A DNA stretch of 64,000 nt from assembly GCA_946807835.1 (NCBI GenBank), contig OX327695.1, positions 25,278,501 to 25,342,500 on the forward strand. Reading direction: 5' to 3'. The notes beneath the pieces are model-generated. The model did no database searches. It worked only from the letters and a program-made list of their open reading frames with translations, and was not told the origin of the DNA. The translations under genes were made by a program, and so were the position numbers. Within the stretch, counting starts at the first letter, position 1. Every line of letters starts with the position of its first letter. This stretch comes from Ailanthus altissimus. Its lineage: Eukaryota > Streptophyta > Magnoliopsida > Sapindales > Simaroubaceae. Positions 1 to 10,232 of the stretch are shown here, piece by piece.

Positions 1-924
1 GCAGGGTTAAAATGAGGACATATCTTTAATGTCCTTCTCAACATGCTTTCTGGGTAATGCATAAGCCTAAAAGCGAGAGCATATATTTGAAGATCTCTTC
101 GGTCAACTACCCAAAGAATCCATGTGACCATTAACTAAGATTTCTCAGTTAACTATCCAAAGAGCCTATGTGATCCTTAGCTATATTTTCTGCAGTCAAC
201 GGTCGATGAGCCCATATAATCATTTCGGGTAAGTTTTCGAGCACACAAACTAAACAAGCTCAATCCAATATCAAGATCAGAATAAGACAAAGTTTCACTC
301 TACTCAATATTCTAAGACATACCCAAAATCCAGATCAAACTATTATAAAGTTTTCATTATTAATAAATTAATATTGAAATTTGAGCGACTCATGTTCTTA
401 GATTTTGGCATAGACCCAATTTATTACAAGGCCATAAAAGTCATAAACAAGTTAAAAAAAAAAAGAGCTATTATATTACAATATGACTCTACATCAAAGT
501 CTCAGACAAAATAAGAGAATTACTATCTTTATTTTGATAAGCCTCTAATAAGAAATCTTAATTGAAAAAGTATGTTATATCTCAATTTAACTCAATTTCA
601 AGTAACTCTTACTATCCTTTAAATAGGGGACCTAAACAATGAAGAAGGCATTTTAAAAAGAGAGAGGCATCTAATAGATCCACAATCTCTTCCCCCTATA
701 TGCGACACTCTTCTTCTTTAGTTTATGTTTATTCTATAAAGATTTTGCTTTCATGTAATTTTGATGTAAAATTATTATTTAATAATGTCATATGAATTAG
801 CTCATCATATGATATTATTCTTCATCTTGCTACAATTTTTTCTTGGTGGTTAATTTATACTTCGTTCTCAACAACCAATAACTTAATTATTGATTTTAAA
901 ATTGACCAAAATTTAAGCTCAACA
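1..924 (+). repeat. 3' portion of a degenerate gypsy-like LTR (copy 1 of 9)
   Basis: This is the tail of an old LTR whose full-length relatives start with TGTTGG and end with CAACA (for example 25174-26994). It contains a TATA-like segment near 615, a purine-rich stretch, the downstream block around 660-790 seen in all nine copies, and ends at CTCAACA. It has no coding capacity. The match to 26071-26994 is perfect apart from one A in a homopolymer near 470. Confidence 0.6.
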
Positions 925-1489
925 AATTAATTATAGAGCAGAACCAAGCTGCAAGAGAAGAGTTGAAAAGTAATACTAAAACTTAAATTATGACTGACGG
1001 AACAACCGAATGATCGATGTCGGTTCCAGAGACCATGGGAGTCTTATTGTGTGGAAAAGTAACGCTAGAAGTCTGTAAATTGGCGTGTTGGCATTGCACA
1101 TATGACTTGACTCATGTAAATGCCAACTATGGACTCGACGTCCCCCTTGACAGTTTGATACTTCAGTCTTCATGGACCCGCAATTACGTGCCCTTCTGAT
1201 ACCGGCGAGAATAAGATTATTATTGGCTCTACTTGTTTCCTTTTGTCGCTACACTCTCTCCAGCATCCAATCCTCAACCTGTGGGTTCAAGTCTACTATT
1301 CTAGTTTCGTGACAACTTGCAGCAATGATCAAACTCGCCACTATTGAGAAACAGTAGACGAAGGACAAGGAACTCAAGTGGGAAGTGATATAAATACGAA
1401 AATACCCCGCATTAAGTTCTTACGAAAATATCAACAACACAACTCATACTAGTATTATCAGCTCGTCAACCACCTATTTATAACCGAGC
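925..1489 (+). repeat. Glucosyltransferase upstream-region relic
   Basis: This block recurs upstream of every glucosyltransferase stub (13362, 26995, 39040, 53444). In weaker form it also occurs upstream of both intact genes near 18720 and 44430. It carries the conserved TTGACTCATGTAAATGCC-type block at about 1107. Short open frames here (for example 1017-1199) are not conserved as proteins. It is probably the remnant promoter of the adjacent dead gene. Confidence 0.5.
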
Positions 1490-1797
1490 GGCAGCAACTA
1501 TTTTTTAGGCAGGAGAAGAATGCAATGACATCCGGGATTATCTGCCGAATGGTTTCGTGAGGAGGGCCCGCAAGAAGGATCTGGTGGTCCCCGTGTGAGC
1601 TCCTCAAACTGAGATCCTTCACCATATGCTCATATTGGCGGATTTTTTTCTCACTGCCGTTGCAAAACTCCAACTAGTATTGTCAATGGAGTGCCCATGA
1701 TCGCATGGCCACTCTAAGCAGATCAAAACACAGATATCTGGGAAATCAATGCAAGTATTATGTGCAAAACTAGCTGCAATCGAAGATATTATTGAAT
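1490..1797 (+). pseudogene. UDP-glucosyltransferase relic A (PSPG-region stub)
   Basis: Translation in shifting frames recovers the C-terminal third of a UGT72-type enzyme: DYLPNGFVRR, KKDLVVPV, a broken PSPG box, then a match to GVPMIAWPL and the KMNA segment. The first PSPG residue, Trp347 of the intact genes, is a TGA stop at 1596-1598. A second stop replaces Tyr of PLYAEQ, and at least two frameshifts occur within the box. The N-terminal acceptor domain is absent. The TGA is shared by all five relics in the window, so inactivation predates the duplications. Only about residues 315-395 are represented. Confidence 0.85.
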
Positions 1798-2089
1798 AGT
1801 TTTCACCAAGTTGAATGATGAGTTATATCCTAGTTGTTTATTGAATTTCAAATTCCACAGAGATAGCATATATCAAAGTAGTATTGACAAGAAGATACCA
1901 CTTTATACATAAAGAGTACTGATTCAAAGATTCATTACATATTAATAATAAGTTCTCACATTTAGTTATCGATCAAAGACAAATGGAAGCATCTTTGTGC
2001 ATTTTCCCTTTCTCAGATTTTTTTTCTCTTCTGGAGAAAAAGCAAAAGGGAGCAGAGGCCCAAACCCCAGGATCCAAGGAACAGAAAGG

Positions 2090-2624
2090 TCAAGCGTGTA
2101 CAGGTCCAGTGGCTTTCTTCAGCCATGCCAAATCAATTTCATCCAAGTATGTGGCTAGAATATAGGGGTGGGCAATTTAGGATTCGGATCGGGTTTGAAA
2201 ATTTTTGACTCATACCCAAATTTGATAGGAACACATTTTAGGTCGGGACGAAAAATTTTAATTTTTTTTTGAAAAAAAATTATTTTGAAAAGACATAATT
2301 TTGATTCGGTAAAAAACAATTATTTTGAAAAAATATAGTTTTGATTTGGGTTTAGGACGGGTCAGAATAATTCGGGACGGTTCAGGTTTGGGATAATTCG
2401 AGACGTTTCGGGTTCGGGACGGGTCGGGATTTCCCGTTCGGGAAATTTTTGAACCCGACCCGTCCCGTTTGGGACCGAATTTTCTGTCTCAAATGAGTCC
2501 CGAACCCATTTCCGTTCTCATCCCGACCAAAAATTTCAGAACGAGTCAGACCGAAAAGAGTCGGGTTCGAAAATAATACCCACCCCTACTAGAATATCTC
2601 TACAACATGAAATGATAGGTGTTC
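2090..2624 (-). pseudogene. Aminopeptidase P1 last-exon fragment, split by a MITE
   Basis: Read on the minus strand this matches the C-terminal 32 codons (N615-A646, with the TGA stop at 2090-2092) of the intact aminopeptidase P1 gene at 54589-61822. Homology continues into its 3' untranslated DNA down to about 1800. The match stops abruptly at 2621-2625 (GTTCA). There the sequence switches to DNA that normally follows the stop codon of the intact glucosyltransferases. A 426-bp MITE at 2163-2588 interrupts the coding part. No other aminopeptidase exon is present, so this is a stranded exon end produced by recombination, not a gene. Confidence 0.88.
2163..2588. mobile_element. hAT-type MITE, 426 bp
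   Basis: The element begins TAGGGGTGGGCA and ends with the inverted TACCCACCCCTA. It is flanked by perfect 8-bp target-site duplications CTAGAATA (2155-2162 and 2589-2596). The empty site is present in the same fragment of unit 2 (about 28214) and in the intact aminopeptidase gene (about 54655). The interior is built from inverted, CCCGAC/GTCGGG-rich segments and encodes no transposase. The 8-bp duplication and TA-GGGTG termini are typical of hAT non-autonomous elements. Confidence 0.9.
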
Positions 2625-3959
2625 ATGTCTTGACAAAAATAGAGGCTCTAAGTACTAGCCAGGGTTACTATAGAGCGAAATTTATTTTTACTTTTCACTT
2701 AAGAAGACTTGGACCCTCTTCACCAAAGTAAGAGAAAGAGGCGAGTACTATATTATTAGGTAATTTTAAGTAGATATCTAATTTATTTAAAAGAATAATG
2801 GTATATTTTTTAAATAGTATTTTAAATATTTTTAATTTCAAATGATGTATTTAATAATTATTAGATAGTAAAATGGTGTAATGAATAATTTTAAAATTTA
2901 TACTATTTTATCACTCAATGATTACTTAACACCTCAATTTAAAATACAAGATTTAAGATATTATTTAAAAACTATAAAATTATTCTTATTCAAAAATATA
3001 TTAGACAGTTTATATTATTCGTAGTCAAAATAAATATGAAATCCATATTTATTCCGGCGATGTATATATATATATATATAATTTCAATTTACCATTTCAA
3101 GTACAATCAAGGAAGGAAACTGAAATAATAAAAATAACTCACATATATATACCAATTCTTATATTTACGACTGTGTTTAGCCATAAACAATTGCGATCCT
3201 AATGTCATCCAAAACAATAGAGACAATGCTGACGAGATGTAACAAACACGCGCACAAATTTTGTCGAAAAAACTTGTTGAAAGGCAGCAATTAATATTTC
3301 ATTTCAAGATTCATATTTGATAACTTGATATGCAACAATTATAACACAAATTATACTCTATGAATATAAAATGATTTGTTTTACAGTTGGTTATCAACTA
3401 ATTATGTCCCCACTTCAAGCTGCAAGAGTTGAAACGTAACACTAGAAGCTAAATTACGAGTGATGGATCTGTCGGACGAAGTTGCACGCCATCATATGTG
3501 TGGAAAAGTAACAATAGAAGGTTCTAAACTAGCTTGTTTGTATTGCATCATACGTAATTTAACCTTATCTTTGATTTACATAATTGTCATTCCTCCTTAA
3601 AAGCTTAACAAAAATAGAGTAAAATTCTCTCTTAAACTAAATTTTTACCTAAATAAATATAAATATATTATTAATGATTGATAAAAAAATTATATTAAAA
3701 AAAGTAGATCTTGATTATCTATAATACAAGTCAAAAGATTTTTGAGAACTTAAATAAACTTAACTTACAAAAGAATCTTAATTCAAGAAAAATAAGACAA
3801 AAAGAGTATTCAACTCCATTTTATTAAAAGATATATTGGCAATTGATATCATTTGTAATTTTATAAATAGATATTAGATCAAGAATGAATATTCATTCCT
3901 TTAAATTAGTAGTAGGAAATGCTTAGAGTTATAGTTGATGATATTGGCAATAATTATAG
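2625..3959 (+). repeat. Glucosyltransferase 3'-flank DNA plus promoter-like relic
   Basis: Starting at the fusion junction, this follows the DNA immediately downstream of the intact glucosyltransferase stops (compare 21660 and 48400). It includes an AT-rich tract, a (TA)9 microsatellite at 3063-3080, and around 3400-3600 another degenerate copy of the glucosyltransferase upstream block. No open frame resembles a protein. Counterparts: 21654-23299, 28250-29557 and 48394-49959. Confidence 0.6.
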
Positions 3960-4562
3960 TTTATACTCGATAAATATTTTCTTTTGAATTTGCTTCCCTT
4001 AGATTTTGACATAAGCCCAATTAATTGCAAGGTTTAGAGAGAATTTTAAATAGATAAAAAGAAAGTTGTCATATTTTAGTAAAACTCTATATCAAAGTCC
4101 TAAATAAATTTGAGAACTATTGCCTTTATTTTGTCAGGACTCTAATAAAAGAAATATTGTCATAACTGAAAAGTTTGTTATATTCTAATTTAATTTAGAT
4201 TCTATGATTCCATACTCCACTGCCTTATAAATAGGAGAGCTGAACAATAAAGAAGGCATCTTAGAAAGAGAGAGGCATCCAATAGATCCACAATCTCTTC
4301 CTTTAGGGGCAACACTTTTCTTCTCTAATTTAATTTTATTCTATAAAGACTTTGGCTTTATGTATCTTTACTTTAAAATTATTATTCAATAGTGCCATAT
4401 AAGTGAGTTTAGTAAGTTCGGTAAAGTAGACGTAAGTTCAAATTAGGCTAAATCACTATAAATTATCATCTCTTATCTTTATTTTTGTTAACCTCAACCT
4501 TGTTTTCCAAAACCAATAAATTTAATTCATTAACCTCAAGATGATAAGATTTTGAGTCAATA
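3960..4562 (+). repeat. 5'-truncated gypsy-like LTR (copy 2 of 9)
   Basis: From about 4000 the sequence aligns with the 3' part of the LTR at 398-924: a block near 4225-4395 with TATAAATAGG, then a segment around 4440, ending near GAGTCAATA. It is followed by a degenerate motif related to the primer-binding region of gypsy elements. The LTR 5' half is missing. No protein is encoded. Confidence 0.55.
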
Positions 4563-4736
4563 ATTCGATAACATCTATGGAAAACACAATAAAAAGTTAT
4601 GAAGATTAACAATTAAAATATAAGTTCTTATCTTGGTTAACATTAATTTTTACACTGCCTTTTTATTTAGGATGATATATTTTGATTTTATAACGAATTT
4701 GTGTGATATCAATTTAATTCATCTCAATTTGAAGTT
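4563..4736 (+). repeat. Internal remnant of the non-coding gypsy-like element (left part)
   Basis: This short AT-rich stretch between the truncated 5' LTR and the copia insertion continues at 10138-10232 after the copia element. In unit 2 the same place reads TTGGTAACATCTATGGAAA at about 30173. That resembles the TGGCGCCGTCTGTGGGAA that follows the 5' LTR in many plant gypsy elements. No gag or pol is visible, so the element was non-coding or heavily deleted. Confidence 0.4.
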
Positions 4737-5455
4737 TGTGAGAATATTGATTAAAAATCATCAGAATATGATTTGGAAATCAAGCAAAGTGCATAGGGTG
4801 TGCACGGATCGAAGACGGACGCGAAAAGAGGCTGAAAACAAAGAAGGGCGCACCAGGCGCTAGTGTTACGGTGTCCAGGTGTGAGCGCCGCGGCGCCAGG
4901 AGACCAGTGCCGCAGCGCCCAGCAGATGCACGCCAGCGCTACGGTGATGAGAGCCTAGCGCTACGGCGCTGGAGACGGGAACAGTATCCCGAAATAAGAA
5001 AACTTCCTTATTTCGTCTCCTACTTGCTTTAGAATTCTCTAATACGACTCCCACACGTATGGGGTAAACTTAGGACATCCCAAAGCCTATATAAAGGCTA
5101 TCAATTGGCTTGTAAACATATTTTTGTGATCAACAAAAAATCTTAGTGATCAAGGTTGAGAAATCTAAGTGATCATCAACAATCTTTATAGTTCTTTGTG
5201 AGAGAAAATTCTTAGAATGAGAAGAGAGAGTTTTCTTTGTGATCGTTCTTGTAATAGGCATACTTTGTGGTTACATTGTGATTTATAATAAGAGAAGAGT
5301 GTGATCTTGATCCGTCGTGGATGTAGGCAAGTTGTCAAACCACGTAATTCTTTGTGTGTTCTTCTTCTACCCTTTCTCTTTATTTCTTAGTAACTTGTTC
5401 TGCATTATTATTTGCTTGGGAGTTTTTTGCTTGTTTTTGTGCTTCCGCTTCAACA
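4737..5455 (+). repeat. Copia 5' LTR (719 bp)
   Basis: The terminal TGTGAG...CAACA boundaries are supported by the AAGTT target duplication and the following primer-binding-site-like sequence. About 130 bp near 4845-4975 is GC-rich (repeated GCGC, GCCGC and CCAGCGC blocks), unlike the AT-rich surroundings. The same long GC-rich version occurs in the 5' LTR of unit 2 but not in either 3' LTR. Confidence 0.93.
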
Positions 5456-5487
5456 AACTTGTATCAGAGCATTGGTTCTAAGTAGAC

Positions 5488-8400
5488 ATGACCATACTCA
5501 AGTATGAGGTAGAGAAATGTAACGGTAAGAATGACTTCAATCTATGAAAGATGAAGGTTAAGGTGTTGTTGGTGAGCCAAAAGCTTGATTCAGCATTAGA
5601 GGAGACTGCAGCTCTATCTAGTGATGAAGAGAAGATGCCAGAGTCATCTAAAGCAAAAGCAGAAGCAGAAAGAAGGGATATTCAAGAAAGAGCTCATAAC
5701 ACAATCCTTCTGTCATTAAGCGATGAAGTACTAAGGGAAGTAGTAGGTGAGACAATGGCGATAGGTCTTTAGAAAAAGCTTGACTCCCTTTATATGCAGA
5801 AATCGTTGGCCAACCGATTGCATATAAAGAAGAAGCTGTATCAGCTGTCCATATCAGAGGGGGCGCCGATAAAGGATTATATAGACGCCTTCAATAAGAT
5901 CATCCTTGATCTTGAGTCTATCAATATCAAGATAGAAGATGAGGATAGAGCAATTATCCTGCTGAGTTTACTCCCAAAAACTATTAGAGTTTTATTGATA
6001 CGCTACTCTACGGCAGAGAGAGTTTAACGATGAGTGATGTAAAATCATCATTAAACTCAAAGTTATTAGGAAAGTAGACTGAGGGCAATGCAGAAAGCTT
6101 ATTTGTAAGAGGAAGACCCTCATATAGAGATAGGAATAAAAAAGGCTCAAGGTCGAAGTTTAGGACTCCAAGGAAGTGCTATTGCTGCAAGAAAGATGGA
6201 CACTTCATAAAGGACTGTTCTGAGAAGAAAGCACAGGACAAGAAGGAAGCGGATGCTACGCTGACATATGATGATAGCTATGACAGTGCAGAGACACTCG
6301 TCGCTACTGATGGTATGAACTCTAAACAATGGATTTTAAATTCTAGTTGTACTTTTCACATGTACCCGCACAAGTCTTGGTTTACAAATTTTTAGCCCAT
6401 TAGTGGTGGTAAGGTCTTAATAGGTAATGATGTTGCATGTCAAATGATGGAAATTGGTAGTGATGGGCGAGTGAGAGAGTTGACAGATGTTAGGTATGTT
6501 CCTGACTTGAAGAGAAACTTGATTTCACTGAGGACTTTAGACCAGAATGGATGTTCCATCAGGATCGACGGAGGGATTTTAAGAGTTTTGAAGGGTTCCA
6601 TGGTGGTAATGAGAGGAGAGAAGCACAAAAGTGTTTATGTGTTTTAGGGTGAAGTCGTGAGTGGTTCTGCACTATTCTCTGTAGATGATGAGAGTATGAA
6701 AACTAAGTTGCGGCATCTTAGACTGGCATATCTAGACGAGAGAAACCTAAAGGAGTTATTTAGTCAAAAGGCGTTTGGTGAGGATAAGTTCCAGGCCTTA
6801 GAGTTTTGTGAGCATTGTGTGCTTGGAAAAGTATATAGAGTGAGGTTCAGTACCGGGGAGCACAAGATTAAGGGGACTCTTGACTACATACACTCGGATA
6901 TTTGGGGACCAACTCAGACAGCTACTCATGGTGGTGCCAGGTATTTTCTCAACTTGATTGATGACTATTCAAAGAAGATGTGGGTCTATATGTTGAAGAC
7001 CAAGGATCAAGTATTTGATGTGTTAAAGACTTGGAAGGCTCTTGTTGAGAATCAGACTGGTAAAAGAGTGAAGAGGTTGAGAACTGACAACGGCCTCGAA
7101 TTTTACAACAGACAGTTTGATGGGTTTTGTGCGAAGCATGAGATTGCAAAGAGAGGATGAACAGAACCTTACTTGAAAGGGTGAGATGCATGCTTACCAA
7201 TGCGAAGATGTCCAAGACATTCTGGGGAGAAGCTGTAGTAACAGCAGCTTACTTGATTAATAGAAGTCCTTCATCAGCAATTGACTTCAAGACGCTAGAA
7301 GAGAAATGGCCTGGCAATCCTCCGACGTATGACCACCTCAGAATATTTGGTTGTTCTACCTTTGTACATGCTAAGGAGGGGAAGTTGGAACCTAGAGCTA
7401 TAAAAGGGATATTCATAGGATATCCCGAAGGAGTAAAATGATACAAGGTGTGGTGTAAAGACTTGACACCACCAAGGAGTATCATAAGTTGTGATATGAC
7501 GTTCGATGAGACGACGATGCTGAAAACCTCCCAAAGAGATGAGAAAGAAGAACCTGTGCCTAAGGAAGACTCAGCATTCGAGTCAATAAAAGTTGAAGTA
7601 GAGCCTGAAAATGGATCTGATATGCCTTCAGATCAACACTTCAACAAAGAAATCCTTGAAGATGAACTAAGAATACCGGCGAGTTCCTCCAAGTCCACCC
7701 AAAAGAAGACTAGAACTCCTAAGTTGGAACTTGAAGAGTACCAACTTGTTAGAGACAGGCTAAGGAGAACGATAAACCCACTAGTCAGGTATGCACAAGC
7801 AGATTTAGTTGCCCATTCTTTTAATTCTGCTTACATTCTTGAGTATGATGAGCCTAGAACATATGGTGAGGCTATAAAGAGTGAAAAGAAGAATGAATGG
7901 CAGCAGGCCATGGAAGAAGAGATTAGTTCTCCTAGGAAGAATAATACATGAAAGTTGGTGGAGAAACCTCAAAAGAAGCTAGTCGGGTGCAAGTGGGTGT
8001 ATAAGGTGAAGGAGGGGATACCGGGGATAGAGCCTACGAGATTCAAGGCTAGGTTAGTTACATAAGGTCTTACTCAGAGAGAAGGAGTAGATTTTCATGA
8101 GATATTCTCTCCAGTTGTCAAGCATACATCCATTAGGATTTTGTTAGCCATATGTGTAAACTTTGATTTACATCTAGAGCATATAAATGTAAAGATAGCT
8201 TTTCTGCATAGAGAGCTTGAAAAAATGATATATATGGTATAGTCGCAGGGGTTCGAGGAGCCCGAAAAAGAAGATCATGCTTGTTTACTAAAGAAGTCAT
8301 TGTACGGGGTAAAGCAATCAACTAGACAGTGGTATAGGAGATTTGATGAGTTTATGATGGCTTGTGGTTTTAGTAGAAGCAAGTATGACGGATGCGTGTA

Positions 8401-9413
8401 CTTTAAGAACATAAGTTGTGGTATGATGTATTTGCTTCTATACGTCGATGATATGTTGATCGCATGTAAGAATATAGAAGAAATACAGAAGCTCAAGAAG
8501 CAGTTGAGTGGCGAGTTTGAAATGAAGGATTTGGGAGCAGCGAAGAGTTTTGGGTATAGATATTGTGAGGGAAAGAAGAGATGTTATTTTCTTGTCTCAA
8601 TAGCGATATATAGTCAAAATTCTAGAGAAGTTTGGTATATCCAACGCGAAGGCTGTCTCTACTCATTTGTCTATCCATTTCAGACTTTCAGCAGCACAGT
8701 CGCCGACATCCGATGAGGAAAAATTACAGATGAGCAAAGTACCGTATGCAAGCGCTGTGGGGAGCATTATGTATACAATGGTTTACACAAGACCAAACGA
8801 AGCACAGGCCATGAGTGTGGTGAGTAGATACATGGCGAATTCGGAGAAGGATCACTGACTTGCTAGAAAGTGGATTTTGAGATATCTCAAGGGAACGTCG
8901 AATCACAGGTTAATGTATAAGAGGGATGAGGACAATAATGAAATGGTAAGAGGGTAAGTAGACTCAGATTATAAAAGTGATCTTGACAAGAGAAGATTAT
9001 TGACAAGCTACGTATTCACAGTGTTTGGGTGTAGTGTGTGTTGGAGATCAGTTCTACAACATGTAGTTGCACTATCTGCCACAGAGGCGGAGTACATAGC
9101 TGTTGGTGAAGCTATCAAGGAGGCCGTATGGTTAAAAGGCATATGCGTGGAGGTATTGGCTAGTGAAGATGTGAACACCAGTGTGTATTGTGATAGCCAG
9201 AGTGCCATACACCTAAGCAAGTATCAAGTATTCCATGAGAGGTCAAAACACATTGATGTGAGGCTCCATTACATTTGAGAGATTGTTCAAAGTGGTGAAA
9301 TTAATCTAACAAAGATATCGTCGTCTGAAAACCCTACTGATATATTGATTAAGCCACTACCATCGGTTAAGTTTATCCTATGCAAGGACTTAACCAGAGT
9401 CACTACTTTGTGA
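5488..9413 (+). pseudogene. Copia gag-pol, degenerate (unit 1)
   Basis: Frames must be switched repeatedly. Gag begins MTILKYEVEK and ends in a CCHC zinc knuckle (CYCCKKDGHFIKDC, about 6177-6220). The protease motif usually read as DSG is NSS here, near 6340. The pre-integrase HCVLGK and integrase HSDIWGP and RTDNG motifs follow (6810-7100). Then comes a deletion with frameshift at 7145-7155, removing about 15 residues that normally precede the third catalytic acid. Reverse transcriptase keeps YVDD (about 8445). RNase H (8950-9280) and a C-terminal tail run to the stop at 9411. Stops include 5547, 5770, 7158 and 7948. The protein cannot be functional. Confidence 0.92.
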
Positions 9414-9482
9414 GGATGATCGAAGATGCTAAAATGAGAGATCGAGTTGCTTTGTGGATGATTTTGAATCAAAGAGGGGATT

Positions 9483-10137
9483 TGTGAGAATATTGATTAA
9501 AAATCATCGGAATATGATTTGGGGATCAAGCCAAGTGCGTAGGGTGCGCACGGATCGAAGACGGATGGATGCAAAAGGAGGCAAAAAATGAAGAACGTCG
9601 AATCATTCCAAAACCTAAGCTTTACGGTGCTAAGAGACCAGCGCCGCGGAGCTAGAGACGGGAATAGTATCCCAAAATAAGGAAACTTTCTTATTTCGTC
9701 TCCCACTTGCTCTAGGACTCCCTAATACAACTCCTACACGTATATGATAAACCTAGGACGTCCCAAAGCCTATATAAAGCTATCAATTGGCTTGTAAACA
9801 CATTTTTGTGATCAATAAGAAATCTTAGTGATCAAGGTTGAGAAATCTAAGTGATCATCAACAATTTTTGTGGTTCTTTATGAGAGAAAATCCCTAGAGT
9901 GAGAAGAAAGAGTTTTCTTTGTGATCTTTCTTGTAATATGCATACTTTGTGGTTGCCTTATAATTCATAATAAGAGAGGAGTGTGATCTTGATCTGCCGT
10001 GGATGTAGGCAAGTTGTCAAACCACGTAATTCTTTGTGTGTTCTTCTTTTACCCTTTCTCTTTATTTCTTAGTAGGTTGTTTTGCATCATTTTTTGCTTG
10101 GAAGTTTTTTACTTGTTTGTGTGCTTCTGCTTCAACA
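9483..10137 (+). repeat. Copia 3' LTR (655 bp)
   Basis: It matches the 5' LTR end to end except that the GC-rich block is replaced by a shorter segment containing CATTCCAAAACCTAAGCT near 9602. That shorter segment is also present in the unit 2 3' LTR. It is followed by the AAGTT target duplication. Confidence 0.93.
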
Positions 10138-10232
10138 AAGTTGTTGATACTAATTTCCCAAAATTTTTAACTGATGTGGTGATAGAGCTATTTTACTACC
10201 TAAAATTAAAAATTAAAAATAAAATAAGAAGA
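10138..10232 (+). repeat. Internal remnant of the gypsy-like element (right part)
   Basis: This continues the host element after the copia insertion. It ends in the purine-rich tract AAAATAAGAAGA directly before the TGTTGG start of the following LTR, as expected for a polypurine tract. In the sub-repeat at 25150-25173 the tract reads AAAGAACAGGAAGA. Confidence 0.4.

Larger units (their letters stand above)
4737..10137 (+). mobile_element. Ty1/copia LTR retrotransposon, inactive (unit 1)
   Basis: Direct LTRs (4737-5455 and 9483-10137) start TGTGAGAATATTG and end CAACA. The element is flanked by the 5-bp duplication AAGTT (4732-4736 and 10138-10142). The empty site can be read at about 25080 (GAAGATGTTGATA). 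A mutated tRNA-Met-type primer site (TGTATCAGAGC) follows the left LTR, and a polypurine tract AAAGAGGGGA (9471-9480) precedes the right one. The internal order gag, protease, integrase, reverse transcriptase, RNase H is that of Ty1/copia. Stops and frameshifts are spread through the coding part. Confidence 0.95.

Noticed and set aside
1017..1199. Small frame conserved exactly at 27086-27268
   Set aside because: Conservation reflects the zero-divergence DNA tract; the frame is broken in the other copies of the same block.
4845..4975. CpG-island promoter of a host gene
   Set aside because: The GC-rich block lies inside the copia LTR in both units and no host gene follows it.
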